NCBI GenBank assembly: GCA_905221605.1
Contig: CAJNDS010002198.1
Coordinates: 1 to 20,000, forward strand
Source: Symbiodinium natans
Lineage: Eukaryota; Sar; Dinophyceae; Suessiales; Symbiodiniaceae
Direction: 5' to 3'
Length of the DNA: 20,000 nt
Positions 1-8,178 of this stretch are shown one piece after another. The notes under the pieces were generated by a model. That model worked only from the letters and a program-made list of their open reading frames with translations, did no database searches and was not told the DNA's origin. How positions within the stretch are numbered: position 1 is the first letter of the stretch; each line of letters opens with the position of its first letter. A program made the translations under genes and the position numbers.

Positions 1-19
1 ATCCATCTTCTCTCAAATA

Positions 20-49
20 GAGACCTCAATATGAAAATATTGTGGTCTC
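20..49. repeat. Hairpin with GAAA loop
   Basis: Two 13-base arms (20-32 and 37-49) pair with one T-T mismatch around a GAAA tetraloop. A short T run follows. It resembles a stable RNA hairpin, but nothing around it identifies a transcript. It may be chance or the end of an unrecognised repeat. Confidence 0.5.
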
Positions 50-180
50 CATTTTTGCCTTTGCAAAGGAACCACATTTAATTTTAGGTATGGCTTGTAG
101 TTATTGACGATCAATTCTAGCACATGTATTGTGCGAAGTTGGGGTGGGTGATAATCTGAGTTGCTGGGCACCAAGTCAAC

Positions 181-269
181 ATTTAGGGTTTATAGGGTTT
201 AGGGGTTTGGGTTTAGGGTTTGAAGGGTTTAGGGTTTAGGGTTTAGGGTTTAGGGTTAGGATTTAGGGA
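181..269 (+). repeat. Telomere-like array, G-rich
   Basis: TTTAGGG heptamers with interruptions (TATAGGG, an extra G, GAAGGG), then about five clean units and a degenerate end. The G-rich strand is the + strand. This is the first of many interstitial telomeric tracts in the window. Confidence 0.9.
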
Positions 270-827
270 TGCTTGATCATGATGCAAATTGATGGTCGGG
301 GATTACGTGTTTTTCGGCCTGCTGCGGTGGTCTTTGCAGCGCCAATGTCAAGGTGCTAGTGCTACGCTCCAGCCGTTTCGCAGAGCGGAGAACCAAACAA
401 CTTGTGTTGATTTGGTTCACTCAGAAAGCCTTCACCCCTGAACAGTGAATCTTATATCCTATCTTAGCTCGAACTCACCGTAATCAGTAAACCCTCAGGT
501 CCGTCCTATCTTAGTGTCCCTCTCAAGTGGCCCTCCCCCCCACCGACCCCCAAACCTTCAACCGCTTGCTTAAGCCCTGCCGTTGGGAACCTACTACGCG
601 AAACAAAGAAACCCATACGCTGTCAAAGCCAAGCACCCAGAAGTCAGACCACGACTGGAAGCTCGGGAGTTCGGCCATGAAATGCCCCTCGTCTGGAACC
701 TCCGCGTTTGCCACTTAAATCGGTCCTGCACGGTCACCATGGTGCTTAGGGGGCTTGAGGCTTTGTCAATCCTACTGCCCCTAACTTTGCACGACTACGT
801 TCGGCAGGTGATGATCTTGGCGAGACG
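270..827. other. Spacer without recognisable gene
   Basis: This is unique-looking DNA with a double-hairpin dispersed repeat at 365-415. Open frames exist on both strands (for example 583-846 on + and 523-714 on -), but none has a domain I recognise. The + frame ends inside the next telomere-like array, so its C-terminus is repeat-derived. Nothing else seen. Confidence 0.6.
365..415. repeat. Dispersed double-hairpin repeat, copy A
   Basis: The segment pairs CGCTC with GAGCG around a short loop. It is followed by CCAAACAACTTG, one variable base and GTTGAT, a second small foldback. A clearly related copy lies at 19664-19710. Over the last 23 bases the two copies differ at only about two positions. 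It may be the end of an unrecognised transposable element or a small structured repeat. Confidence 0.55.
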
Positions 828-918
828 TTTAGGGCTTAGGGTTTAGGGTTTAGGGTTTAGGGTTTGGGGTTTAGGGTTTAGGGTTTAGGGCTTAGGGTTT
901 AGGGTTTAGGGTTTAGGG
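828..918 (+). repeat. Telomere-like array, G-rich
   Basis: About 12 units of TTTAGGG, with three single-unit variants (CTTAGGG twice, TTTGGGG once). It is bounded by unique sequence on both sides. Confidence 0.92.
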
Positions 919-1700
919 GCGCACGGCATAATAAGCATGCCCGCGAAGATGGAACAAGAGGTTGCCACAGACCAATTCCAAAACATAAGTGTTGGACACC
1001 AGGCTTTGAGCGAATGATGGATCCTATTTGGGTCTCCATGAGAAAATACGTTTTATAAAGAGAGTGGCCCGATAACCCCCGCCCCCGGTAACCTCTAAAG
1101 ATCAATTAGTTTACATAGCCCGTGATACAGCCGTGATTCGCGATCGCGAAACGCGGCTGTATCGCGGGCTATATCACGGAATATTTAACATAGGTTCCCG
1201 AACAAAGGGGTTACCGCAAAACTCTCATTATTTCAGGTACCACTGCGAAACAAGCAGCCGTAACTCAGATCAGAGGCATATGAGGCAGGCTTCTATGACC
1301 AGCATCCCAAAAAGGACACCCCATACATATCCTCACGACGAACTATAACCCGTGTTCTTGTTCAGAAAACGCTATCTAGAAGTTGCCATACCAGAGTGAT
1401 ATAGCGGATACTATGGTGGATTATACAGGAAAAATCTAGTGCCCCTGTTGTGCTAATCATGCTATATAATCAATCCTTCAGAAGAACCTTGTTAAAAAAA
1501 CACAGACACTACCTCATAAACCCTAATCCCTAAGCCCGGAACCCTGTAAGTGAGACACTACCTCTCTTGGCTGCACTTAGGAGGGCAGTTATAAATCAAT
1601 TTGTTTTAGCTGCCTTATTAAGAAACCCAATAAACCCCAAAAAGGCCAAGGATCCAAAGCTACAGTAAAGCACCACAGAGAAAAAAGTACCACAAAAGAC
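919..1700. other. 780-bp spacer without recognisable gene
   Basis: This AT-richer unique stretch has a 58-bp palindrome at 1115-1172. A 71-codon open frame at 1133-1348 (+) starts inside the palindrome and has no recognisable domain. A single degenerate telomere-like stretch occurs near 1518-1545. No promoter, RNA gene or exon could be supported. Confidence 0.6.
1115..1172. repeat. 58-bp near-perfect palindrome
   Basis: The sequence reads almost identically on both strands, centred on GCGATCGC. Of the 29 facing pairs only three are imperfect: two T/G pairs and one A/A pair near the centre. In a + strand RNA the T/G pairs would be G-U wobbles, so a long hairpin would be kept. It could also be a cruciform-forming DNA element or the remains of two inverted copies. 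No function can be assigned from sequence. Confidence 0.8.
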
Positions 1701-1803
1701 AACCCTAGACCCTGAACGCAAACCCTAAACCGTGAACCCGGAACCCCGAACCCCGAACCCCGAACCCTGAACCCTGAACCCTAAACCCTAAACCCCTAAA
1801 CCA
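1701..1803 (-). repeat. Telomere-like array, C-rich, degenerate
   Basis: CCCTAAA-related heptamers in which several variants are locally repeated: CCCCGAA three times, then CCCTGAA, then CCCTAAA. The variants keep the 7-bp phase, so they look spread by local duplication rather than scattered mutation. A 108-bp spacer follows before a G-rich tract. Confidence 0.85.
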
Positions 1804-1911
1804 GCAAAAAAACACACGGTCCAGCATCTTCGAAGGACTTGACCCACTCGATGGACCAGAAGTCGTGAGCGAGATCAGGATTGCACATGTAGTCCTGGAC
1901 CAATCGAGCTG

Positions 1912-1957
1912 AGGGTTTAGGGGCTTAGCCCCTAAAAACCTAAGCCCCCTAAACCCT
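1912..1957. repeat. Head-to-head telomere-like junction with hairpin
   Basis: A short G-rich tract (1912-1928) is followed after 11 bases by its near-exact reverse complement (1940-1957, one extra C). Beyond that the C-rich array continues. This is the G-to-C inversion expected of a fused pair of telomere ends, or of a foldback duplication. Confidence 0.75.
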
Positions 1958-2174
1958 AAACCCTAAACCCTAAACCCTAAACCCTAAACCCTAAACCCTA
2001 AACCCTAAACCCTAAACCCTAAACCCTAAACCCTAAACCCTAAACCCTAAACCCTAAACCCTAAACCCTAAACCCTAAACCCTAAACCCTAAACCCTAAA
2101 CCCTAAACCCTAAACCCTAAACCCTAAACCCTAAACCCTAAACCCTAAACCCTAAACCCTAAACCCTAACCCTA
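1947..2174 (-). repeat. Longest telomere-like array, about 31 units
   Basis: Essentially perfect CCCTAAA heptamers, ending in two hexamer-like CCCTAAC/CCCTA units. It is the longest clean run in the window. Near-perfect copies imply recent gain or continuing homogenisation, unlike the degenerate arrays around it. Confidence 0.97.
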
Positions 2175-2305
2175 CTTACTAGGATCCCAAGCCCAATCGG
2201 GGGGAGGTGGGCTAAGCGTCGCCAAGGCGCGTACGGCATGTAGAAGTAGCCCTTGTCGCCCCACCTCGAAGGTAATGAAAGGGATTCAGGGCGAGTCTCA
2301 CACAC

Positions 2306-2370
2306 AGCCCTAAGCCCTGAGCCCTGAGCCCTAAACCCTAAACCCTATATAAACCCTAACCCCCCCCCCT
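2306..2370 (-). repeat. Telomere-like array, C-rich, ending in a C run
   Basis: CCCTAAG, CCCTGAG and CCCTAAA units run into a stretch of about nine C. A (CAAAAA)-type run at about 2374-2391 follows. Confidence 0.8.
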
Positions 2371-2442
2371 CCAACAAAAACAAAAACAAAAAGCACATGC
2401 AGGAATCTGATCTTGGGCCCCCAGGGCTCTTCTTGGGGAAGA

Positions 2443-2518
2443 GTTTAGGGTTTAGGTTCGTGGGTTCAGGGTTTAGCTACCCTAAACCCTAAACCCTAAA
2501 CCCTAAACCCTAAACCCC
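2443..2518. repeat. Head-to-head telomere-like junction
   Basis: The G-rich tract 2443-2476 meets the C-rich tract 2479-2518 with only about two bases between them. The order, TTTAGGG then CCCTAAA on one strand, is that of an end-to-end telomere fusion site such as human chromosome 2. Confidence 0.85.
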
Positions 2519-2575
2519 GAGAGCGCCCCTAAGATGGCACCCGCATGCTCCCCAAGGTTCCGAATGCAAGATCAC

Positions 2576-2611
2576 CTAGGGTTTAGGGTTAGGATTTAGG
2601 GTTTAGGGTTG
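2576..2611 (+). repeat. Short telomere-like array, G-rich
   Basis: About five TTTAGGG units with one ATTTAGG variant. Confidence 0.8.
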
Positions 2612-2718
2612 AGCTCCAGCAGGAAAGAGATCCAGGATTGGAGCTTCAGGCTTCGGAATTAGTTGGCGAAGCCGCCCCTCGCCCCAGCTGTTCCGCACGA
2701 TGAAGCACTCCTCAACAG

Positions 2719-2802
2719 AAACCCTAAACTCTAAACCCTAAACCCTAGATCATAAACCCTAGATCATAAACCCTAAACCCTAAACCCTAAACCCTAAACC
2801 CT
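2719..2802 (-). repeat. Telomere-like array with 14-mer higher-order unit
   Basis: Mostly CCCTAAA. The pair CCCTAGA-TCATAAA is repeated in tandem near 2742-2770, still in heptamer phase, and makes a 14-bp higher-order unit. Confidence 0.85.
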
Positions 2803-2987
2803 CGTCCTACTTTTGTGTCTAGGCTTCGCAGTTCTTTTTTTTGAGGAGAGCTTGGAGGTGAGAGACCTCATGAAACTTTGGGTCTCTGGGGTTGCATTTT
2901 GGAATCCTCCCGGGAGGGGCTTTGGAAATTTGGGGATTTCTGGCCTTTGGGGCCTGTCAGGATGAAGATAACTTTAGGAATTTCATA

Positions 2988-3120
2988 GTTTAGGGATTTA
3001 GGGATTTAGGGTTTAGGGTGTAGGGTTTAGGGTTTAGGGTGTAGGGTTGAGGGTGTAGGGTTGAGGGTGTAGGGTTTAGGGTGTAGGGTTTAGGGTTTAG
3101 GGATGTAGGGCTTGAGGGAT
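2988..3120 (+). repeat. Telomere-like array, G-rich, variant-rich
   Basis: TTTAGGG units alternate with TGTAGGG and TTGAGGG, forming tandem 14-mers (TTGAGGGTGTAGGG repeated). Phase is kept through most of the tract. A 185-bp spacer separates it from the C-rich array at 2719-2802. Confidence 0.85.
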
Positions 3121-3893
3121 ACAGGTCTTTAAGGCCTCAGGGGCTTCAGCGAATGTCTCGCATCTTTCTCGCGTGAGGTTGAGGGCTTTTACGGAGGTTT
3201 GGAGGAGTTAGGGTTTCGGGGACGCGGCAAGGGATGGGGTTTAGGTAAGGGCCTTTTGGGCTTAAGGGCTTAAAACCCTGAGCCTAAACCGTGACTTTTC
3301 GGGATCAAGGCATGTTTCCGCAGTTGGTTTCTGTGTAAACACCTACAGTACCCTTTTCCATTTCATGCCTTCGGGCCGGTGAAAGTCTTCAACGCGCACG
3401 GTACTTTGGCGTCAAGGGCTTCCTGTTTAGGATTGAAGAAACTGCAAGAAGCCGAATGTTCCTGGAAGTCATCGAAGCCCACGGCACAGACCTTAGCTCA
3501 TTCAAGTTCTGCAAGCTGTCCCCGGGACATTTTTTTTTCCGAAAGTGTCCCGTGTGTTGCTTTGCTTATGTCGAAGTACGTGTCTTGCCTCTCTCTCTCT
3601 GCCTCCCTGTCTCACACGCTCGCTCGCTCGCTCTAGCTCTCTCCGTCTCCGTCTCGGTCTCCGTCTCTGTCTGACTCTATATGAATCTCTCAGGCAAAAC
3701 AAACCCTGCAGACTAAGCTTTCTATGTGGAAGTGGATCTACAGGGTTCTTCCGGGAAATTACTGGGTTCAGAAGGGAGAAACAGCGCCATTTGGGGAAGA
3801 GACATGTTGATCAGCTTCTATATGGAGGTTGATCTAAAGGTACTTCTGGGAAATTGGTTAGGGTTCCTTAGAAGGGAAATATAGCCTATGTTT
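3121..3893. other. Spacer with polypyrimidine tract and duplication
   Basis: This long telomere-poor interval holds scattered single heptamers near 3121-3290, a polypyrimidine tract (3587-3675) and the first parts of a 96-bp direct duplication. Short overlapping open frames at 3379-3832 translate low-complexity Ser/Leu/Arg runs from the pyrimidine tract and are not convincing genes. Confidence 0.6.
3587..3675 (+). repeat. Polypyrimidine microsatellite tract
   Basis: About 90 bases on the + strand are mostly C and T: (CT)n, then GCTC repeats, then CCGTCT-type hexamers. Such tracts can form triplex or slipped DNA. In a eukaryotic gene a pyrimidine tract could precede a 3' splice site, but no exon is evident downstream. 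Confidence 0.75.
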
Positions 3894-3937
3894 ACCCTAA
3901 ACCCTAAACCCTAAACCCTACTAAGGGCCATTTGGGG
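3721..3937 (+). repeat. Two diverged direct copies, period about 96 bp, one interrupted
   Basis: Copy 1 (3721-3796) and copy 2 (3817-3937) share the ordered blocks TCTAT-TGGA, GATCTA-AGG, GGGAAATT, GGGTTC, AGAAGGGA and GCCATTTGGGG. The first five blocks keep a 95-100 bp offset. Between the last two, copy 1 has 16 bp and copy 2 has 57 bp. The extra 41 bp are mainly four CCCTAAA units. Copy 1 thus shows what the locus looks like without the telomere repeats. Confidence 0.7.
3894..3921 (-). repeat. Short telomere-like tract inside a duplicated unit
   Basis: About four CCCTAAA units inserted within copy 2 of the 96-bp duplication, flanked by TATGTTTA and CTAAGG. Confidence 0.85.
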
Positions 3938-4070
3938 CAACAGGGTCTCTTCAGCAACTGCCATGTCAGCTCGGCTGCTGCGTGCCCACCACGAGGTTGC
4001 TCGCCCTCTTCTGGAAAGCACATCCTTGGATCTTGGCTCTGAGAAGGTGACTCAGTCTCGGAGTGGTCAC

Positions 4071-4141
4071 TAAACCCCAAACCCTAAACCCTAAATCACT
4101 CCTAAATCCTAAACCCTGAACCTTAAACCCGAAACCCTAAG
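4071..4141 (-). repeat. Telomere-like array, C-rich, degenerate
   Basis: About ten CCCTAAA-like units with many substitutions (CCCCAAA, TCACTCC, CCTTAAA, CCCGAAA). The interval before it (3938-4070) has no recognisable feature. Confidence 0.8.
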
Positions 4142-4265
4142 CTTGTGAGATTCGAGTAGAAGTTTCGGGTTTGCTGGGAAAGCGAAGCCTCGAAGCCCGC
4201 GCACCCTGACCCACAACCAAACGAAAGTAACTAATGGCCTGCCCTCAAAGTCAAAATGCCCCTCT

Positions 4266-4328
4266 CCCTAAACCTTAAATCCTAAATCCTAAACCCTAAA
4301 CCCTAAACCCCTAAACCCCTAAACCCGA
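4266..4328 (-). repeat. Telomere-like array, C-rich
   Basis: About nine units, with TCCTAAA variants at the start and an 8-bp CCCCTAAA form at the end. Confidence 0.85.
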
Positions 4329-4427
4329 AGCCTTCATAAGGATTCCTTGAACTGCCTTGAGGGCCTTTGTTGGCTCAGTCCCATGCCTCAAGTGAGGGTC
4401 GAGGGTTCGTGGGTTTGGGGGGGGTGT

Positions 4428-4680
4428 TTTAAGGGGTTTAGGGACCCCCAAGCCCGAAACCCTAAACCCTGAGAAGTAGGAGTTGCGGATTGCCCACAGA
4501 TCCGTTTAGGGACCCCCGTGCCCCAAAAAACGTTGAGGATGCCTGTTTCCGGGGGTCGGGGGTTGAGGTTCATTTAGAGTTTTAGGGGGCTTCGGGTTTG
4601 TTATGAGTTTTTAGGGGTTCAGGGTTGATATAGGGTTTAGGGTTATTTTGTAGGCTAAAGGGTTTCAGGGTTTGGGGCTC
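4428..4680. repeat. Mixed-orientation degenerate telomere-like tract
   Basis: A G-rich piece (4428-4443), a C-rich piece (4452-4470) and a loose G-rich piece (4575-4680). The phrase GTTTAGGGACCCCC occurs twice, near 4436 and 4504, about 67 bp apart, so a segment carrying it may be duplicated. A minus-strand open frame at 4388-4573 is made largely of these repeats. Confidence 0.6.
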
Positions 4681-4801
4681 CGGCCGGCAAGCTTGGCTGC
4701 TAAACGGAGGCCTCTGGTCAAGGAGGAGTTCGCACATCGCCCGCCAATCCCAGAAGGAATGAAACGGTTGGGGTTTAAGGTCTAGGGCGGCTTAGAGCTG
4801 G

Positions 4802-4837
4802 TGCTTAGGGTTTGGGGTTTGGGGTTTCGGGTTTAAG
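4802..4837 (+). repeat. Short telomere-like array, G-rich
   Basis: About five units, of which three are the TTTGGGG variant. Confidence 0.75.
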
Positions 4838-4947
4838 TAAGTGCACCCGAGATTCTTTCCGTCTTTTGCCGCTTGAGAGAAGCTGGGATAGACGACGAAG
4901 CCGAACACGAAGGGGTATCCATTCCTTATGGCGTGGACGGCTGCGCA

Positions 4948-5056
4948 AAACCCTAAACCCTAAACCCTGAACCGTAAACCCTAAACCCCAAACCCTAAAC
5001 CCTAAACCCGAAACCCTAATCCTAAACCCTAAACCTAAATGCTAAACCCGAAACCT
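4948..5056 (-). repeat. Telomere-like array, C-rich
   Basis: About 15 CCCTAAA units with CCCTGAA, CCGTAAA, CCCCAAA and CCCGAAA variants. With 5140-5187 it forms a C-spacer-G cassette with an 83-bp spacer. Confidence 0.88.
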
Positions 5057-5139
5057 GTCGGAAGGGATGCGTGTTTTTTTGTTGTTGTGCTGCTCTGCTG
5101 GTCTCCGGAAGTCGGTTTTATGACTTTGGGTTTCGAAGG

Positions 5140-5187
5140 GTCTAGGGTTCAGGGTTCAGGGTTTAGGGTTTAGGGTTTAGGGTTAGG
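5140..5187 (+). repeat. Telomere-like array, G-rich
   Basis: About seven units, the first three being the TTCAGGG/TCTAGGG variants. Confidence 0.88.
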
Positions 5188-5308
5188 CGTCTAAGAGTTT
5201 GTGAGTTCCGGATATAGGGTTGATTTCGGCTCAGGGGTCTCGCAGATAGAACTTCTGGGCCGGGCTTTGGGGTGAACTGTTGCCGAGTGTCCCTTGTAGG
5301 TAACAAGA

Positions 5309-5351
5309 AAACCCTAAACCCTAAACCCTAAACCCTAAACCCTTAAACCCT
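5309..5351 (-). repeat. Telomere-like array, C-rich
   Basis: About six CCCTAAA units. A 70-bp spacer separates it from the G-rich array at 5422. Confidence 0.9.
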
Positions 5352-5421
5352 GCGCATCAGACAAGCCACTGTCAAAGAGGGCCTGCACAGAGCGGACCAA
5401 CTCTCTGAACCCTAAAATTCA

Positions 5422-5488
5422 AAGGGTTTAGGGTTTAGGGTTTAGGGTTTGGGGTTTGGGGTTTGGGGTTTGGGGTTTAGGGGTTAAG
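5422..5488 (+). repeat. Telomere-like array with TTTGGGG block
   Basis: Three TTTAGGG units, then four or five consecutive TTTGGGG units, then TTTAGGG. The variants sit in one block. Confidence 0.9.
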
Positions 5489-6341
5489 GCTTACAAAAGA
5501 CGTCCACTACGGCAAGAGAAGCCCGAATAGCCCGACCCGCTGCGGAATTTCTTAGAGCAGGCTCGAAAGGCACATCTTGAGCTGAGGCAACTCCTGCGGC
5601 TTTGCAGGGCTCAGGATTTACTAGGGATTAGGGCCTTTGAGGGTTTAGGGTTTAGGTAGGAATTGTACAGGATTTGGGTCCCAGGAATGTGTTGACCGAA
5701 AATTCTGACGTTCTTTACCGGGAGTGCTGTCCGGGGCTTTTCAGGCTTTCTGTGGCCGTTTTTTTGAGCTGGGGCCTCATGCAGGCTTCTGGGCTTTCTG
5801 CGGCTTGGATATTCAAGCAAAACAGCTAAGCAGCTTGAGCAGCTTCGACCAGCAAGCAGGCTAAGTCAATCAACCAGTGTGGGATGCTGGCGCTGAAATT
5901 CGAAAATCTCCATGTATGTTGTCTTCAGGGTTTAGGGTTGTTGTGGGAGAGTTTAGGGTGCTAGAAGATTGAATGGGAGTTTAAGATTCCGAGTCCAGTT
6001 CAGATTCCCCCTGCCTACTGTAAATCCCGGTCGCGAAGTCCGGCAAGACCCCGCAGACTCGGTGCAGGGCTGAAGGGTTCAGTGGACCCCCCCCCCCCCC
6101 CCCCCCCCCCCCACGAAAGGGAAACTAAAGGCTACCTGTTCACACCTAAGCTTTCCTAAGCCCAGTTTACCTGAACCCTGACGCTCGGAGACAGCCAAGT
6201 GAGCCCTCAAGGTCTCCCCCCAAAAACCAGCGAACAAAGTCCTGCGCCACCCGTGCATATCCAACGACCTTGCACTTCCTGGCATCAGGGCGGATGGCGG
6301 TCATGCTTCACAAGCATTGTGGTAGCAAGGTCCGAACCAAG
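5489..6341. other. Telomere-poor spacer with poly-C
   Basis: Only small heptamer pieces occur, at 5636-5656 and 5927-5962. A 26-base C run lies at 6087-6112. Minus-strand frames at 5611-5820 and 6079-6285 have no recognisable domain; the second starts its glycine tail in the poly-C. No RNA gene seen. Confidence 0.6.
6087..6112 (+). repeat. 26-base C homopolymer
   Basis: Uninterrupted C from 6087 to 6112. Its length may be inaccurate, as such runs are difficult to sequence. The minus strand is G-rich and could fold into a quadruplex. Confidence 0.9.
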
Positions 6342-6371
6342 CACCCTAAACCCTAAACCCTAAAACCCTAA
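6342..6371 (-). repeat. Short telomere-like array, C-rich
   Basis: About four CCCTAAA units, the last with an extra A. Confidence 0.85.
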
Positions 6372-6510
6372 GTTAGGAGGAGGCCTGCAGGCTAAGGAAG
6401 CTTCGCCTGGGGTCCAGGGTTGCAAGGGCGGTTTGGGGGCCCGTGACAACTTAAATGTTCCTGTCTTCTCAGGGTTTCAGGGAGTATCTAGGGACTGAGG
6501 AAACACAGAT

Positions 6511-6535
6511 TTTAGGGTTTAGGGTTTAGGGTTTA
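6511..6535 (+). repeat. Short telomere-like array, G-rich
   Basis: About three and a half TTTAGGG units. The interval 6536-6857 after it holds scattered AGGGTTCAGG-like words and nothing else recognisable. Confidence 0.85.
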
Positions 6536-6857
6536 ATAATGCTGCTGTTTAGGCTAGCAGGGTTCAGGGAAAGACATCAGGGTGCGTTTTCTAGGCGACC
6601 AGGGTTCAGGCTTGTAGTGGCGGATCCCCGCTGATTTCTGGAACGCCTAGCTGCATCCAAAAACTAAACCCTCAAACAATCACTCCTTGCCTCGATCGGG
6701 CGCTTGAAGCAAAGAGCTTCATCTCTGCCCCGTCACGACCCTTTCTCATCGTCGGAAGGAAAGGAAACCAACAAGATCTAAAAAAACCCACCGAGCATGC
6801 GCTTTGCGGGCCTTAGGCAACGTCCTCCCGGGAAGCTCTCCGAGCTTCAGCCCAATG

Positions 6858-6900
6858 AAACCCTAAACCCAGGGTTTAGGGTTTAGGGTTTAGGATTAAG
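6858..6900. repeat. Tail-to-tail telomere-like junction
   Basis: Two CCCTAAA units meet four TTTAGGG units across a single A (AAACCC-A-GGGTTT). This is the only C-to-G inversion in the window with essentially no spacer. Confidence 0.8.
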
Positions 6901-7252
6901 CCCTTCCCTACAAGCCAAGGCCACCGTGAAGCCCTAAGCAAATCTAAGCCATGTCCAGCGGGCGGCGGGCGCACCAGCAAAGGAGTCGAAACCCCATCCA
7001 CCAAAACACTAAATTCCAAGCACCTCATGCGCGCTGTGTCTCAACTCAGCAGCATCCCAACCTGAAAAATCCAAGCCCTCGAAATCCGAAACCCTGGGCC
7101 CCCAGAATCTCAACCCTTGGTAGCCCAGTAACCAGCTACTAAGAAGGGTACCCTTTTGCTTTATGAAGGGAGCCTTGAACCAACAAACAGGGCAAAACGG
7201 GTACCACTGGGCTACCAAGAGCCCTGGCTGACGGCCCCCCGGCCCCCAGGCA
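6901..7252. other. Spacer containing a MITE-like inverted repeat
   Basis: No gene recognised. The + frame at 6951-7142 and the - frame at 7009-7218 overlap and have no known domain. The inverted repeat at 7116-7219 is the only structured feature seen. Confidence 0.55.
7116..7219. repeat. MITE-like inverted repeat, 104 bp
   Basis: The outer arms are perfect 14-base reverse complements (7116-7129 and 7206-7219). Inner arms, GGTACCCTTTTGC at 7147-7159 and GCAAAACGGGTACC at 7192-7205, also pair with one indel. The left side has about 17 extra bases between its two arms. This suggests a small non-autonomous foldback element with a later insertion. No convincing target-site duplication was found. 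Confidence 0.6.
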
Positions 7253-7356
7253 CCCTAAACCCTAAACCCTAAACCCTAAACCCTAAACCCTAAACCCTAA
7301 ACCCTAAACCCTAAACCCTAAACCCTAAACCCTAAACCCTAAACCCTAAACCCTAA
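7253..7356 (-). repeat. Perfect telomere-like array, about 15 units
   Basis: Uninterrupted CCCTAAA. It pairs with 7468-7549 across a 111-bp spacer to make the cleanest C-spacer-G cassette. Confidence 0.97.
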
Positions 7357-7467
7357 CGCCTGGACCCCTAAACGCATGAGAGCAAACTCTGCCCAGGCGC
7401 TTGGCAAGCTCATAGCAGGTCCAGTCTGGCTCCTGTGGAGGGGGCTCGAGGTGGGTGTTGGATTTGG

Positions 7468-7549
7468 GGGTTTAGGGTTTAGGGTTTAGGGTTTAGGGTT
7501 TAGGGTTTAGGGTTTAGGGTTTAGGGTTTAGGGTTTAGGGTTTAGGGTT
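7468..7549 (+). repeat. Perfect telomere-like array, about 11 units
   Basis: Uninterrupted TTTAGGG after a short G run. Two C-rich units follow at 7563-7579. Confidence 0.97.
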
Positions 7550-7773
7550 CCAGGAGGGTTACTCTAAACCCTAAACCCTGACTTGGGGTTTGGGGCCAAA
7601 GCGGCTCCTGCTTGAAGAAGTCGCCTTTGTCCTCGTACCTTGAGCAAGTGCTTCGGGGGGGTTTCGGGTTTAGGTTGCGTTGGAAAACGCGGACGAGGTT
7701 CGAGGGTTTGAGGGCTGATGTCTGCGCCCCAAAACACCCCACGGCCTGTATGGCAGGTACGTACGCAGCCTTT

Positions 7774-7876
7774 ATCCTAAACCCTAAACTGTTCAACCCT
7801 AAACCCTAAACCCTAAACCCTATACCCTATACCCTGAACCCTAAACCCTCAACCCCAAACCCCAAACCCCAAACCG
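7774..7876 (-). repeat. Telomere-like array, C-rich, variants in blocks
   Basis: CCCTAAA units, then paired CCCTATA units, then three to four consecutive CCCCAAA units at the right edge. Confidence 0.88.
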
Positions 7877-7916
7877 TATTGCAGCCCTAGGCCCCAAGCC
7901 CACCAAACCATCATGA

Positions 7917-8043
7917 GGGGTTTAGGGTTGAACCCTAAACCCTAAACTTTCAAACCCTAAACCCTCAACCCTCAACCCTCAGCCCTAAACCCTAAACCCT
8001 AAACCCTACACCCTAAACCCTAAACCCTAAACCCTAAACCCTA
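7917..8043. repeat. Head-to-head telomere-like junction, long C arm
   Basis: A G-rich stub (7917-7929) joins directly to a C-rich tract (7931-8043). The latter contains CCCTCAA units in tandem and a run of clean CCCTAAA. The G and C arms are separated by about one base. Confidence 0.85.
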
Positions 8044-8178
8044 GCTTAGGGTCTCTGACTTCCGAGGACAAAGCCCCTCACGAAGCCGCATGAGCCCTGC
8101 GCTAATTCGAGATCCTTTTCTGCTTGTAAAGGGGCTTGTAAAAAGGAGCCTAGCCCTGAAGAAAAGGTAAGCAAGGTC

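Noticed and set aside
20-60. Bacterial rho-independent terminator at the first hairpin
   Set aside because: The stem and T run look similar, but the window is eukaryotic and no gene lies upstream.
583-846. 87-codon + strand frame
   Set aside because: No domain recognised, and its end is encoded by telomere-like repeats.
1947-2174. A real chromosome end
   Set aside because: Unique sequence continues on both sides and orientation flips repeatedly, so the array is interstitial.
3379-3832. Overlapping Ser/Leu/Arg-rich frames as a gene
   Set aside because: They translate a pyrimidine microsatellite in several frames at once.
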